A stretch of 64,000 bases of DNA from Nostoc sp. UHCC 0926 (GTDB lineage: Bacteria; Cyanobacteriota; Cyanobacteriia; Cyanobacteriales; Nostocaceae): positions 1,736,001-1,800,000 of the forward strand of contig NZ_CP117768.1 of assembly GCF_028623165.1 (NCBI RefSeq), read 5' to 3'. The notes below the pieces were generated by a model. That model was given only the letters and a program-made list of their open reading frames with translations. It ran no database searches and was not told the DNA's origin. Position 1 is the first letter of the stretch, and each line of letters begins with the position of its first letter. Positions 8,423-18,881 of the stretch are shown here, piece after piece. The translations under genes were made by a program, and so were the position numbers.

Positions 8423-11059
8423 CTAGAGCATTGGTCGTTTACTTTCGAGGATTTCTGTTGCAATCTTTGCAGAAAGCGGCCGGTAGAGTAAAAAGCCCTG
8501 TACCTCCTCACAGTTGATAGATTTCAAGAACTCCAGTTCCTCTTCTTTTTCTACCCCTTCGGCTGTCAACTTCAATCCCAAGCTGTGCCCCAAGCTAACT
8601 ATGGCCTTGATAATATGAGCTACTTTGACATCCTGTGTCAAATCTTGAATAAAAGATTTATCTATTTTCAGATTGTGGAGTGGCAAAAGCTGTAGGCGCG
8701 AGAGCGAGGAATGACCCGTACCAAAGTCATCTATAGAGATGTAAACACCCATCTGCTGGAGATTTTGTAACACTGTTCTGGTAAAATTTAAATTTTCAAT
8801 AGCTGTAGTTTCGGTAATTTCTAATTCTAAAAAGCGCGGCTCCAGACCCGTTTGTTCTAAAACTTTAGCTACAGTCTCCACCAATTTGGGTTGGCAGAAC
8901 TGTTTAAGAGAAAGATTGACAGCGATCATCATGGGTGGCAATCCTGCATCTTGCCAGGTTTTATTTTGGCTACAGGCTGTCCGCAGCACCCATTCGCCAA
9001 TAGGGACAATTAATCCACTTTCTTCGGCGAGGGGAATGAAGACACTGGGTGCAACCAATCCCATCTCTGGGTGCTGCCAACGCAACAGAGCCTCCATACC
9101 AGTAATTTCTCCTGTGACAATGTTCACACGAGGCTGATAGTATACCGTAAATTCACTACGTTCTAAGGCATAGCGCAAGCTCTTTTCTAAAGTCAGGAGT
9201 TCAGGATTTTTAGCGCTCAGGGAAACACTGTAGAATTGGTAGTTATTCCGCCCTTTGTCCTTGGCGTAGTATAAAGCGGCATCCGCGTGTTGGATTAGTG
9301 TTTCGGCGTCAGGACTGTTGTCATCAAGTAACGCAATACCGAGGCTGGCAGTCACGTAAAGTTCATGCCCTTGAAGATGGAAAGCATCCTCTAAGGCTTG
9401 TAAGATTCTCTGCGCCACCTGGTTTACCTCTTCAATATCATTGACTCGGGGGAGTAAGATGGTGAACTCATCACCTCCCCAACGGGCTATGGTGTCTCCG
9501 CCTCTGAGCAAGTCTTTTAATCTTTGAGTGACACTTTGTAACAATTGGTCTCCCAAAGTGTGCCCTAAAGTATCATTAATAACCTTGAAGCGATCCAGGT
9601 CGAGGAAGATCACAGCTAAACTTTCGCCATTCCGAGTGGCGTTTGGCAGAGTTTTACCGAGTAGCTCATTAAATAGTAGGCGATTAGGCAACCCTGTCAG
9701 CAGGTCATGAAGGGCTTGATAGCGAATCTTTTCTTCTACTTGCTGACGCTGCTGCGTACTAATGATACTGGCGGCCATCGTCAAAAGGGTAGATTCTTCA
9801 TGCCTTGACCAATGCCGCTCAAAGGTGCAGTCTGCCAAGCCAAGGTAACCCCATAATTCGTTCTCTAACCGGAGAGGCACCAGGATAAGCGATTGAATGC
9901 CATCTCTAATCAGGAATTCTTGTTCGGCGACAGGAAATTTTTGGGTGAGTCCGCTAATTAACTCGCCGCGAGAGAGAACAGTATGCCAACGGGCTAATCC
10001 AGAAGCTTGATAAGGCTGATTTTGCCAATGGTGGTGGGTAGGTTCAATAAAGGAGTGCGTCCATTCAAACCGTAGGCTAACTGCTATTTCCCCTGTAGCA
10101 GGATGGGGATGGTTCTGAAAGAGATAGGCACGATCTGCCTTGGCAGCTTCGCCCAATACAGCTAGAGCTCGATCAATACCAGTTTCAGAATTCATTTCCC
10201 CTAGCAAATAATTAGCGGCTTCTGCAACTGCCTGTAGCAAGCGATCGCGCTGGCGCAGTTCGGCTGTGGCTTGCTTTTGCTCTGTAATATCCCTAACAAT
10301 AAAAGTTCTAATTAAATCACTTTCAGGAAGGTAGAGAACGGATTGTTCAAAAACTTCTGCACCTACTTCCACCTCCCGCACAAAAGAATTTTTTTCTAAA
10401 TTGTTAACTGCACCTAGGAGTCCTGTTAAAATAGGGTGTTGTGTCCCAACTTCTCTAAGTTTGGGAAACTTGAGAGCTGCGGCTGGATTGAGATAAGTCA
10501 CTGTTCCCTCGAAATCCATCTCAATAATTGGATTGGGGATGAGTTCAGGGAAGGATGCTAGGCGAGCTAGGGCGGACTCACTAGCTGCTTCAAAGGTGGG
10601 ATCGATAGCTAGGGTTTGAAAAGGATTGGCAGGACTGGCTTGCTGTGATAGGAAACCAGATAAGTCTTCAACATCAGAAGATTCAGAAAATGCTTGTTCT
10701 GAGAGGTTGGAAATAGCATAATATTTTGCTTGAGCTTGATTACCGCCAAAGGCAATGACATCTCCGTTTCTGAGATTATGAGAAAAGCATTTAGTGCCAT
10801 TTACAAATAAGCCATTAGTACTTCCTTTCCCCTTATAGTTGCCATCAATAATCTGGAAGCCGTATTGATCAGTCTGTGGAACAGTTACTCGCAATAAAAT
10901 TGCATGTTGCATTGATACTGACCGGGAAGCCAAGACAATAGTGTTTGCGGGATGCCGCCCCAAAGAATAAGTAGCCTCTTGCAAAACAACAGTTCGCTGC
11001 CCTTGTAGGTCTTGGATGACCAACATATGGCGTATTTTTTCCCGCTCATTTCCTAGCAT
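8423..11059 (-). CDS. FHA-PAS-GAF-GGDEF-EAL cyclic-di-GMP protein
   Basis: The 878-residue cytoplasmic signalling protein combines an FHA domain (about 12-110, with SLGRHP and STNGLFVNG, for binding phosphothreonine), a PAS-like region (about 165-262), a GAF domain (about 270-435), a GGDEF domain (about 445-610) and an EAL domain (about 622-870). The cyclase loop is intact (RWGGDEF at 526-532) with an RxxD product-inhibition site just before it (RGGD 519-522). The phosphodiesterase signature EALLRW is at 656-661. Both activities therefore look possible. FHA at the N-terminus suggests control by a Ser/Thr kinase, which is unusual among GGDEF-EAL proteins. The start could also be the Met at residue 12. 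Confidence 0.95.
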   Translation of the reverse strand: MLGNEREKIRHMLVIQDLQGQRTVVLQEATYSLGRHPANTIVLASRSVSMQHAILLRVTVPQTDQYGFQIIDGNYKGKGSTNGLFVNGTKCFSHNLRNGDVIAFGGNQAQAKYYAISNLSEQAFSESSDVEDLSGFLSQQASPANPFQTLAIDPTFEAASESALARLASFPELIPNPIIEMDFEGTVTYLNPAAALKFPKLREVGTQHPILTGLLGAVNNLEKNSFVREVEVGAEVFEQSVLYLPESDLIRTFIVRDITEQKQATAELRQRDRLLQAVAEAANYLLGEMNSETGIDRALAVLGEAAKADRAYLFQNHPHPATGEIAVSLRFEWTHSFIEPTHHHWQNQPYQASGLARWHTVLSRGELISGLTQKFPVAEQEFLIRDGIQSLILVPLRLENELWGYLGLADCTFERHWSRHEESTLLTMAASIISTQQRQQVEEKIRYQALHDLLTGLPNRLLFNELLGKTLPNATRNGESLAVIFLDLDRFKVINDTLGHTLGDQLLQSVTQRLKDLLRGGDTIARWGGDEFTILLPRVNDIEEVNQVAQRILQALEDAFHLQGHELYVTASLGIALLDDNSPDAETLIQHADAALYYAKDKGRNNYQFYSVSLSAKNPELLTLEKSLRYALERSEFTVYYQPRVNIVTGEITGMEALLRWQHPEMGLVAPSVFIPLAEESGLIVPIGEWVLRTACSQNKTWQDAGLPPMMIAVNLSLKQFCQPKLVETVAKVLEQTGLEPRFLELEITETTAIENLNFTRTVLQNLQQMGVYISIDDFGTGHSSLSRLQLLPLHNLKIDKSFIQDLTQDVKVAHIIKAIVSLGHSLGLKLTAEGVEKEEELEFLKSINCEEVQGFLLYRPLSAKIATEILESKRPML

Positions 11060-11953
11060 GGCTATTCCTCAAATTCTCATATCTTTAATGTCTTAGTCTA
11101 AAAAATACTACTCCCAGAAGTTGCAATCCACTTAGGTTAAGGCTTTATCTTCCCTAATCCTCCTTAAAAAGAAGGGAGTTAATTCCCCTTTTTTAAGGGA
11201 AGCCACTTGCTCCACTTGGGGGGATCTTCCGGGGCAAAATATCACTAACACCAAGCGTCTTGCCATAAATTTAAGACTTTCAGGCTGAACTTATGGAAAA
11301 TTTGCTCAATTAAAGTTGTCACTGTCTGTAATCCCAAAATTGGTATGAGGTGCAAACCAGCCCTTCTCTTCATGATTGACCTTCTGGAATAAGATGGCTA
11401 ATTGTTCAATCAGTTTTTGTAGTAGAAGTTCTAGCTGTTTTCTGCACTCATACATAAGTTATAAACTTTGTCCCTTTGTCTATATCATCCAACCTTGTCT
11501 TCCTTAGGATACCCAGAATAAAATCAAATACTGAATAGAGCAGATGGTATATTTGCGGATTTTTATTATGAGGAGTGGGGAAACTCCAAATTATATAAAT
11601 AACCATCTGATTTTTATTTTTTAATCACTCAAATAAGTAAGTAAGCATAATTAAACATACAATAAAATCCTAGTTCGTAGTCAGCAATTCCTCGCTCATA
11701 GCAAGGTTTATCAGGACTAAAGTCCTTACCCAACGGGAAAGTTAGTCGCTCATCAGGAAAACCCCTAGACGCTCTCTACCAGACCAGAGGCGAACGCAGA
11801 CTCGCTCTAAGCGTTGGCGCAGCCTCTCTAAGAGTTGCCATGCCGCAGGCTTTACGCTGCGCTATGCGCGTCGCACGCCAGTTGGTTCAATGGCGTCAAC
11901 CCTAGTTGGCGCAGCCTCTGGTAGCAAAAGGAAGGAGAATGAACTCTTAAATT
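11060..11953. other. Long spacer with repeat cluster
   Basis: No gene seen in about 890 bp. The part from 11690 to 11930 is a mosaic of Nostoc-type repeats: TCAGGACTAAAGTCCT dyads, GGCGCAGCCTCT, GCCGCAGGCTTTACGCTGCGC and CTCTAAGAGTTG segments. Outer arms CTACCAGA...TCTGGTAG could fold the whole cluster back on itself. Confidence 0.55.
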
Positions 11954-13561
11954 TTAAAAAGGATTATAGAGTAAACTGAAATACAGACCGTTATCTTGTA
12001 ATGTTCTCTCATTTGAGTCAACAGATACTAAAGGAATGCCCCAGTCAAGACGAACGGTGAAGCGATCGCCCTGTGACCAACGCAACCCCAGACCAACAGC
12101 AGCTAGAGTATTATGGTTGGGATTCTCTCTACCAGAACTATTCCAGCCAACACCAAAATCTATAAACGGCACAACCTGTAATGTGCTATTTATCTGGGGT
12201 AAGCGCAGAATCGGTACTTGAACTTCAGCAGAAACAAAAGTGCCATTATCTGTCAGCAGGTAATCTTGACGGTAGCCTCGAATACTATCTTGCCCACCTA
12301 AGCCAAATTGCTCTAAAGGCAAAAGTGTTCTGGATGCGAGTTGGGTATTTAAACGAAGTAACAGTAAGGTTTCAGGAGCTAAAAGGCGTACCCACTGCGC
12401 TTGCCCTTGCCAAGCAAAAAAACGGCTATCGGGAGCATTTTGGTTAATTGTGGCATTCAACACATCTATACCCAAGCTAAATTGCGAGCGGAGGGCGATG
12501 ACTTCACGGCTATTACGACTCGTCCATTCTTGAAAAAATCGCAACGCAGATACCTTGGTGCGTCCCTGTTCATCAGCTCCAGGCGAAAGTACAGAAGCGG
12601 GAAGCCCCTCTCTCTGTAGCAAGGACGAAATATCACTTTCCCGTCGGGAGGCCGTTAATCCAAGGACGAATTCTTGTGTGGGAGTTTGAACTATTGGCTG
12701 GCGGAATGTCAGTTCGTAATAGGGAGAAGTTGATTCGATATCTAAAAAGTCGAAAGGAGGTTCAATGACATGACTTGATGTAGTGCCATAGTTGAAGGTG
12801 AGGGTTCCGTTCTTGGGATTGAGTGGTAATGTATAGTTGGCGTCAAAGGAGTTGCTACCATCGGTATTAGTGTAAGCTATACCCAGAGAATCTCCAAGTC
12901 CCAATAAGTTGGCTTCGTTCAATTGTAATCGGCGGCGGAAACTGCCAACGCTAGGCGATCGCCCATTATCAAGAACTATTTGGCTACTAAGGGTTTTTGC
13001 CTCGCTGATCTTGACTTCTAACAGACTCGTACCAGCCCGCGATCCTGTTGAGAGTTCAGCAGACACCTTTTGAATCAAAGGATTAAGTTGCAAAAGTTGT
13101 AGCGCCTCTAGTAGACGCTGGCGATTAAGAGGTGGTGATGTAGCTATTGCTAGTCGGCTGCGGACATAATTCGGATTCAACCGCCGAGTCCCAGTTACCA
13201 GGATATCTTCTAATTTACCTTCGACCACCTGAATTTTGACAATATGGGATTTGAGTGCTTCTAATTTACCTCCAACTACCTGAATTTTTACAACACGGGA
13301 TTGGAGTGTTTGGGGTGGAATATAAGCACCAGAAGTAATGTAACCATTGTTGACGTATAGATCATTGATTTTAGAACTGGCTTGAAACAGTTGAGCCAGT
13401 GAGATCGGTCGTTTGGTAAATTCAGCAGTGGCGAGGGCTAACTCTTCAGGACTGAAGACTGTGCTACCAACAACTTCAAACCGTTCAACAACAATAGTTT
13501 GAGGAAAGTTGCCAGGGAGTGGTTCCTCAGGTGTGGGAGTTGGGGCAGAGGGGGGAAATTG
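11954..13561 (-). pseudogene. TpsB/ShlB-FhaC-type outer-membrane transporter lacking its 5' end
   Basis: The frame is open for 536 codons, but upstream it ends in a stop at 13562-13564 and has no ATG, GTG or TTG before the GTG at 13226-13228. The missing start matters: between 13561 and 13228 the frame still encodes a POTRA domain (TIVVERFEVVGSTVFSPEEL, then FTKRPISLAQLFQASSKIND). The first possible start therefore cuts into the POTRA region. The rest is a typical two-partner-secretion beta-barrel, with GLGGQDSIRGYRQDYLL and the end VRLDWGIPLV...YFSLLYNPF. The signal peptide is gone; the sequence in its place is TAGGAGTTAGGAGT-type spacer repeat. Probably non-functional, or translated from a start I cannot see. 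Confidence 0.75.
13207..13308 (-). repeat. 51-bp in-frame tandem duplication in the TpsB POTRA region
   Basis: Two 51-bp units (13207-13257 and 13258-13308) encode IVKIQVVEGKLEDI-like and VVKIQVVGGKLEALKSH. The duplication keeps the frame and adds 17 residues at the joint between the POTRA domains. The copies have diverged at several bases, so it is not brand new. Confidence 0.8.
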
Positions 13562-13916
13562 TCACCTTGACAGGGCTACTCCTAACTCCTAACTTCCCAC
13601 TCCTTAATCCCCACTTCCTTTGGAGTATAAAAAAAATAAGTATCTAGATTTGACTATAATTACTGAAAACATCCATCTTTTCGCCAGAAGTGAGTGAATC
13701 ATAATTTAAGTTAGCAACACCCGAACGTTAAATCAGTAAAAAGTTATCAGGCGAATGGTAGGGGATTTAAATCAGTTACCAGTTCCCAGTGTTCACTGAT
13801 AACTGTGTGTTGGGGGCTTAAACCCAGCAACAAAACTGATAACTAACTGTTAAAGGGGTTGCGCTGATTGTCGGTCAAGTTGAGAATAAATAGGCGAAGC
13901 ACACAGGGAAACTAAC
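13562..13916. other. Spacer between the TpsB remnant and lpdA
   Basis: No gene seen. It begins with CTAACTCCTAACT-type heptamer repeats, and near 13808 holds a small dyad (TGTTGGGGGCTTAAACCCAGCAACA). The lpdA promoter should lie in the last 100 bp. Confidence 0.4.
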
Positions 13917-15347
13917 GTGAGTCAAGAATTTGATTACGATTTAGTAATTATAGGCGCTGGTGTAGGCGGACATGGCGCAGCCTTACACGCCGTAAGTTGT
14001 GGTCTGAAAACAGCGATTATTGAAGCTGCTGATATGGGAGGAACCTGTGTTAATCGGGGCTGTATCCCTTCTAAAGCGCTGCTGGCTGCATCTGGACGTG
14101 TGCGGGAGTTACGCAATGCCCACCACCTCAAGTCGCTGGGAATTCAAATTGGTAGCGTGGAATTTGATCGCCAAGCGATCGCTAATCATGCTAATAATCT
14201 GGTATCAAAAATTCAAGGCGACTTAACCAACAGTCTCAAACGTCTAAAAGTCGATATTATCAGGGGTTGGGGAAAAATCGCTGGGACGCAAAAAGTCTCT
14301 ATTACCGGAGACGGTGGTGAAAAAACGATCACAGCCAAAGACATCATCCTTTCGCCTGGTTCAATTCCTTTTGTGCCTCCAGGGATTGAAGTAGACGGCA
14401 AAACTGTCTTTACCAGCGACCAAGGCGTTAAGTTGGAGTCGCTACCAGACTGGGTGGCGATTATTGGTAGTGGTTACATCGGCTTGGAATTTTCTGACAT
14501 TTACTCAGCTTTGGGTTGTGAAATCACCTTGATTGAAGCCCTAGATCAGCTAATGCCAGGATTTGACCGCGACATTGCCAAACTTGCTGAACGGGTGCTG
14601 ATTACTCCCCGCGATATTGAAACCAAAGTAGGGATATACGCCAAAAAAGTCATCCCAGGTTCACCTGTAGTGATTGAGTTAGCAGATTTCAAAACCAAAG
14701 AAGATGTAGATGTCATCGAAGTAGATGCTTGCTTAGTGGCTACAGGACGCATCCCGGCGACACAAAATCTTGGTTTAGAGTCTGTGGGTGTGGAACTTGA
14801 TCGGCGGAATTTTATTCCAGTTGACGATCGCATGGCAGTGCTATCAGCCGGTGAAGTAGTGCCGCATTTGTGGTCAATTGGCGACGCTAACGGGAAGATT
14901 ATGTTGGCACATGCGGCTTCTGCTCAAGGCATCATCGCGGTGGAAAATATAGTTGGGAGGGAAAGAATAGTAGACTATCGCAGCATCCCCGCAGCGGCGT
15001 TTACCCACCCAGAAATCAGCTATGTGGGCTTAACGGAAACCGCAGCTAAGGAGTTGGGACAAACCGAAGGGTTTGAAATCGCCACAAGTAAGAGTTACTT
15101 CAAAGGGAATTCCAAAGCGTTGGCTGAAAATGAAGCCGATGGTATTGCCAAGGTGATATATCGCAAAGACACAGGAGAAGTCTTGGGCGTCCACATTTTC
15201 GGACTGCACGCCTCAGACATAATTCACGAAGCGTCAGCCGCGATCGCTAACCGTCAATCTGTCCAAAGTCTCGCACATCTAGTTCACGCTCACCCGTCAC
15301 TTTCGGAAGTGCTGGACGAAGCTTATAAACGAGCGATCACTATCTAA
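13917..15347 (+). CDS. lpdA: Dihydrolipoyl dehydrogenase (E3)
   Basis: Reoxidises dihydrolipoamide with NAD+ for the pyruvate dehydrogenase complex and the glycine cleavage system. The 476-residue protein has the FAD motif [10 protein letters not shown] (13-22), the redox disulfide [16 protein letters not shown] (Cys44/Cys49), the NAD-binding [11 protein letters not shown], the second FAD motif [11 protein letters not shown]...[15 protein letters not shown], and the C-terminal His-Glu pair in [17 protein letters not shown] start ([13 protein letters not shown]) fits the family N-terminus. trpC follows 360 bp downstream after a repeat-filled spacer, so they need not be one operon. Confidence 0.96.
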   Translation: MSQEFDYDLVIIGAGVGGHGAALHAVSCGLKTAIIEAADMGGTCVNRGCIPSKALLAASGRVRELRNAHHLKSLGIQIGSVEFDRQAIANHANNLVSKIQGDLTNSLKRLKVDIIRGWGKIAGTQKVSITGDGGEKTITAKDIILSPGSIPFVPPGIEVDGKTVFTSDQGVKLESLPDWVAIIGSGYIGLEFSDIYSALGCEITLIEALDQLMPGFDRDIAKLAERVLITPRDIETKVGIYAKKVIPGSPVVIELADFKTKEDVDVIEVDACLVATGRIPATQNLGLESVGVELDRRNFIPVDDRMAVLSAGEVVPHLWSIGDANGKIMLAHAASAQGIIAVENIVGRERIVDYRSIPAAAFTHPEISYVGLTETAAKELGQTEGFEIATSKSYFKGNSKALAENEADGIAKVIYRKDTGEVLGVHIFGLHASDIIHEASAAIANRQSVQSLAHLVHAHPSLSEVLDEAYKRAITI

Positions 15348-15707
15348 AAGTTAGGAGTGAGAAGTTAGGAGTGAGGAGTTAATAACTCCTAACTCTGTCA
15401 ATTTTAGATTTTGCGTCGCACCTTTGGTGCGCTTCCGGCGCAACTTGGATTTTGGTGAAGCAGCGCGTTCTTCTCCCAAAGGGAGAGGCTAGCGCCAAGG
15501 GGGTCTCCCCCATGAGCGACTGCTGTTAGCGCAGCGTTAGCGAATCTTCTCCCAAAGGGAGACGCCAAGGGCGAACGAGCGTCACCCGTTCGCGCAGCGT
15601 CTCCGACAGGAGAAGGGATTGAAGAAAAAATCTAAAATCTAAAATCTAAAATCCAAAATTGAATGACTCCTAACTCCTAACTCATAACTCCTAACTCAGC
15701 ACTAATT
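15348..15707. repeat. Repeat-filled spacer between lpdA and trpC
   Basis: A mosaic of group-typical repeats: TTAGGAGTGAGAAG/TTAACTCCTAACTC heptamers at both ends, four AAATCTAAAATC units near 15630-15657, and in the middle CTTCTCCCAAAGGGAGA and GCGCAGCG...GTCTCCGACAGGAGAAG segments. No open frame looks coding. Confidence 0.65.
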
Positions 15708-16598
15708 ATGCAAATCCGTCGCCGTTCCCCTAACCCAGCTATTAACGTATCCATATTACGTTATCAGGCTGTCGTGCCTGATGCAGCGCCAAACAACATC
15801 TTGGAGGAAATTGTCTGGCAGAAAGAAGTAGAATATGACCAAATGCGGGAAAAGGTTCCTTTGCAGGAATTGCAGAAGCAGGTACTTAGTGCGCCGCCAA
15901 CCCGTGATTTTGTCGCCGCCTTGCGCCAAGGTAAGACTAAGCCAGCATTGATTGCAGAAGTTAAAAAAGCTTCACCCAGCAAAGGCGTTTTCCGAGAAGA
16001 TTTTGACCCAGTAACGATCGCCCTTTCTTATCAGCAAGCCAAAGCAAGTTGTCTTTCTGTGCTGACAGATGTCAAGTTCTTTCAAGGTAGTTTTGAGAAC
16101 TTAGCCAAGATTCGGGCTGCGGTAGATTTGCCCCTACTGTGCAAAGAGTTTGTCATTTATGCTTACCAAATATACTTAGCGCGGGTTCACGGTGCAGATG
16201 CTATTTTGTTGATTGCAGCTATCCTGAGCGATCAAGATTTGAAATACTTTCTCAAAATTGCTAACAACCTGAAAATGGCAGCCTTAATTGAAGTTCATAG
16301 TTTGGCAGAACTTGACCGTGTGTTAGCCTTAGATGGGGTATCCTTAGTAGGAATAAATAATCGCAATTTGGAAGATTTCTCTGTTGACCTGCAAACTACT
16401 TGCCAACTTTTAGCTGCAAGGGGTAGCCAATTGCAGGAGAAAAACATCCTTGTTGTCAGCGAGTCAGGACTACACAACCCAGATGATTTGAGTTTGGTGC
16501 TTACAGCAGGTGCATCAGCTGTACTCATTGGAGAATCATTGGTAAAACAACCAGATCCCGGTGCTGCGATCGCCCGTATATTGCCGAAGAATTTCTGA
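15708..16598 (+). CDS. trpC: Indole-3-glycerol phosphate synthase
   Basis: Closes CdRP to indole-3-glycerol phosphate in tryptophan synthesis. The 296-residue TIM barrel has [15 protein letters not shown] (catalytic lysine and substrate phosphate contact), [52 protein letters not shown] and [13 protein letters not shown], ending AVLIGESLV. It has about 40 extra N-terminal residues compared with short bacterial forms, usual in cyanobacteria. The ATG start ([10 protein letters not shown]) is kept because the extension looks conserved in type. trpB lies 3.1 kb downstream; trpA, trpD and trpE are not in the window. Confidence 0.95.
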   Translation: MQIRRRSPNPAINVSILRYQAVVPDAAPNNILEEIVWQKEVEYDQMREKVPLQELQKQVLSAPPTRDFVAALRQGKTKPALIAEVKKASPSKGVFREDFDPVTIALSYQQAKASCLSVLTDVKFFQGSFENLAKIRAAVDLPLLCKEFVIYAYQIYLARVHGADAILLIAAILSDQDLKYFLKIANNLKMAALIEVHSLAELDRVLALDGVSLVGINNRNLEDFSVDLQTTCQLLAARGSQLQEKNILVVSESGLHNPDDLSLVLTAGASAVLIGESLVKQPDPGAAIARILPKNF

Positions 16599-16823
16599 AA
16601 AAAACACCTCCCCTGCCCCCTTAGTGCAGGGCAACTAACCACACAGAATTGTTGGGCAATTGGGCACACTATGCGTAGATACGCAGCACTTTGCCATCAA
16701 ATATCATCAATATCTTTACCAAATCTTCATTGCTAATCAAATCAAAACCATAAGCAAGTAGTTATTTATTATGTAACAATCCATTTACAAGAGATAAATT
16801 TTTACTAATACAAAATTCCAAAT

Positions 16824-17096
16824 ATGAAATCAAAATTTAACTTCATGGAGCAAATTCCTCTACCTTCACCTATTCACTATGAACTTATACTCCAACTTTT
16901 AGAAAGACAAACCATGTTAGCGGTAAATGATAATCCAGATTTACGGCATCAGGTGAATCAGCTAATTATTACTCTCCGCAAAGCGGCCGTACAACAAAAA
17001 CGACTAGAAGAAATTTGCGAATTTTCCTCTGTTACTGTTGATCACCGTTGGTCAATCAACCATCATAACGGTAGCAAAGTTGTTGTCCCCGATTGA
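16824..17096 (+). CDS. Small conserved-type cyanobacterial protein (DUF5340-like)
   Basis: The 90-residue soluble protein has the pattern MEQIPLPSPIHYELILQLLERQT, then a helical middle (HQVNQLIITLRKAAVQQKRLEEICEF). The motif around IPLPSPIHYELLLQLLERQT is one I associate with the cyanobacterial DUF5340 family; this is from memory and should be tested. The start could be the ATG at 16845 (MEQIPLP) instead of 16824. There is no membrane segment and no known function. It stands alone between trpC and the carbonic anhydrase gene. Confidence 0.7.
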   Translation: MKSKFNFMEQIPLPSPIHYELILQLLERQTMLAVNDNPDLRHQVNQLIITLRKAAVQQKRLEEICEFSSVTVDHRWSINHHNGSKVVVPD

Positions 17097-17632
17097 AGCT
17101 GATAACTTAATATTTCAACTTCAAATTTGGCATCTTTGTTAAGTTAGCTTACCACCATCTGAAAGTGCAATATAACTGTGTGCTTCCTTATCTTAGATTT
17201 TAATTCCGGATGAGGGAGCATCTATAAACGTCTATAAACAGCCGCAGCGTGTCGCAGACAAGCCTCTCGAACGCGAACAGCGTCTCCCTTTGGGAGAAGA
17301 GAAGGCTTTACGCTGCGCTATCCATTGTAGCAACTGACGTTGCCTTATCGCGTAGCGCAACGCACTGTCAACAATTCAAGATGCCTTAGCCTACGGCGTA
17401 ACGCACCCTACTGATAATTTATATTTATTCATATACATTGAATTTTTATGGCCGACATAGTTTTTTGCCTAACGATCAAGTTAGCTTTTTATAATTTATA
17501 CAATAATCAATGCTGTATAAAACAAATGTAATCTTAACAATAATTTTAGCTCTGAAAAAGTTAATATTGATTTCTAAAAAACTGTAGATCAGCTAAAATA
17601 TTTATGATATTCTCTCTCGAATTGGACGAAAG
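17097..17632. other. Spacer with repeat cluster
   Basis: No gene seen. 17235-17405 is a repeat mosaic (CGCAGCGTGTCGCAGAC, CGTCTCCCTTTGGGAGAAG, GGCTTTACGCTGCGC, GCCTTAGCCTACGGCGTAACGCACC). The remaining 230 bp before the carbonic anhydrase gene are AT-rich and should carry its promoter. Confidence 0.5.
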
Positions 17633-18313
17633 ATGAAATATAACAGCATTGATGAACTATTGAGAAATAATCAGGGTTGGGTTGCCGAGAAACTGGCTCT
17701 TGACCCAACTTACTTTCAAGAATTATCTAACGGACAAACACCACCTTTTCTATACATCGGGTGTTCTGATAGTCGTCTGGCATTAACAAGATTTACCGGT
17801 ACAGAACCAGGAGAGTTATTTGTACATCGTAATATTGCCAATCAAGTTTCTCTAACGGATATTAACTTTTTAGCCGTTTTAGAATACGCGATTTTACATC
17901 TTAGGGTGGAACATATTATCGTTTGTGGTCACTACGATTGTGGAGGAATTAAAACGGCTTTAGAAGGGAGAACCATCGGAATTCTTGATAACTGGGTAAA
18001 TCCGATTCGAGAACTATATTTACAGAAACAAGAAGAAATTGATGCCTTGCCAACAAGAGAAGAACGTCTGAATCGTTTGGCGGAAATCAATGTTGTGGCG
18101 CAAGTAAAAAATATTTACCAAACTTCTATCATGCGTCAGGTACTCTATGAGCGAAAAGCGCCTATGGTTCATGGCTGGGTACTAGATATAAGCACTGGGT
18201 TGATCAAAGATTTGAACGTCTTAACTAAGCAATGGCAATTGCACACTTGCCCCTTGCTTCTAGAGTTTAGACTCTACGCCATGTTAAAAAATGATAGTAG
18301 TTTCGGTATTTAG
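17633..18313 (+). CDS. Beta-class carbonic anhydrase
   Basis: Interconverts CO2 and bicarbonate with a zinc centre. The 226-residue protein has all expected residues: zinc ligands Cys44, His100 and Cys103, and the Asp46/Arg48 dyad in IGCSDSRL. CGHYDCGGI lies at 98-106. The body follows the plant/E. coli-Can type, with HGWVLDISTGLIKDL near the end. About 30 further residues (VLTKQWQLHTCPLLLEFRLY) extend past the usual C-terminus. No signal peptide, so it is cytoplasmic or carboxysome-associated; it is not beside carboxysome genes here. Confidence 0.94.
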   Translation: MKYNSIDELLRNNQGWVAEKLALDPTYFQELSNGQTPPFLYIGCSDSRLALTRFTGTEPGELFVHRNIANQVSLTDINFLAVLEYAILHLRVEHIIVCGHYDCGGIKTALEGRTIGILDNWVNPIRELYLQKQEEIDALPTREERLNRLAEINVVAQVKNIYQTSIMRQVLYERKAPMVHGWVLDISTGLIKDLNVLTKQWQLHTCPLLLEFRLYAMLKNDSSFGI

Positions 18314-18581
18314 CGCCACAGAAAGTTATACTTTGGAGACATGATTGCTCGTGTCTTTAGAGTTTTTATTTTAAGTAAAAGAAATAGTTACTTTTTCACT
18401 ACAGTCTTGTAATACCTCCGGCAAACTTTTGAAGAAGAATGTAAAATGCAAAATTCAGAATGCTCTTTTCTAAATTCTTGCTCAAAACTTTGCAGATATC
18501 CAATTTTTAAGCCTTTCTGTAGAGGCAATTTATGAATTGCCTCTGTCGAGATTGGTACACCCAACCTCCACTTACAAAGAA

Positions 18582-18740
18582 TTATTTCTTCAAAATTATC
18601 CACACTGCATGAATAATCCCAGGAATGTAACCAAAAAGCGTCAAAAGTATATTAATCCAAAAGTCTACACCAAAACCTACTTGCAAAAAAACTCCCAAAG
18701 GCGGTAAGAAAATGGCACACAGAAGACGAACTAAATCCAT
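18582..18740 (-). CDS. YqaE/Pmp3 (UPF0057) membrane microprotein
   Basis: The minus strand encodes 52 residues, MDLVRLLCAIFLPPLGVF through FWINILLTLFGYIPGIIHAVW to ILKK. This is the two-helix Pmp3/YqaE pattern, including the diagnostic LPPLGVFLQVG and LTLFGYIPGIIHA segments. A strong ribosome site, AGGAGG, lies six bases before the ATG. Family members are small plasma-membrane proteins induced by salt, cold or other membrane stress and affect membrane potential. The gene is monocistronic. Family assignment is firm; the stress role is inferred from relatives. Confidence 0.92.
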   Translation of the reverse strand: MDLVRLLCAIFLPPLGVFLQVGFGVDFWINILLTLFGYIPGIIHAVWIILKK

Positions 18741-18881
18741 TTGAACCTCCTATTAATCTCACAAAAGACAGCTTGTCGGTGAAGTGATTCACCACTGCTC
18801 AAGTATATTTCTACCTCTCAAAGATAACATTGCCCCTCTCAATCTAGGTCACAGTTGAGATCCGGTAAAGCGCACTTAAAA

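Noticed and set aside
18388..18603. 71-codon minus-strand frame after the carbonic anhydrase gene
   Set aside because: Overlaps the end of the YqaE gene in another frame; composition poor, no start signals.
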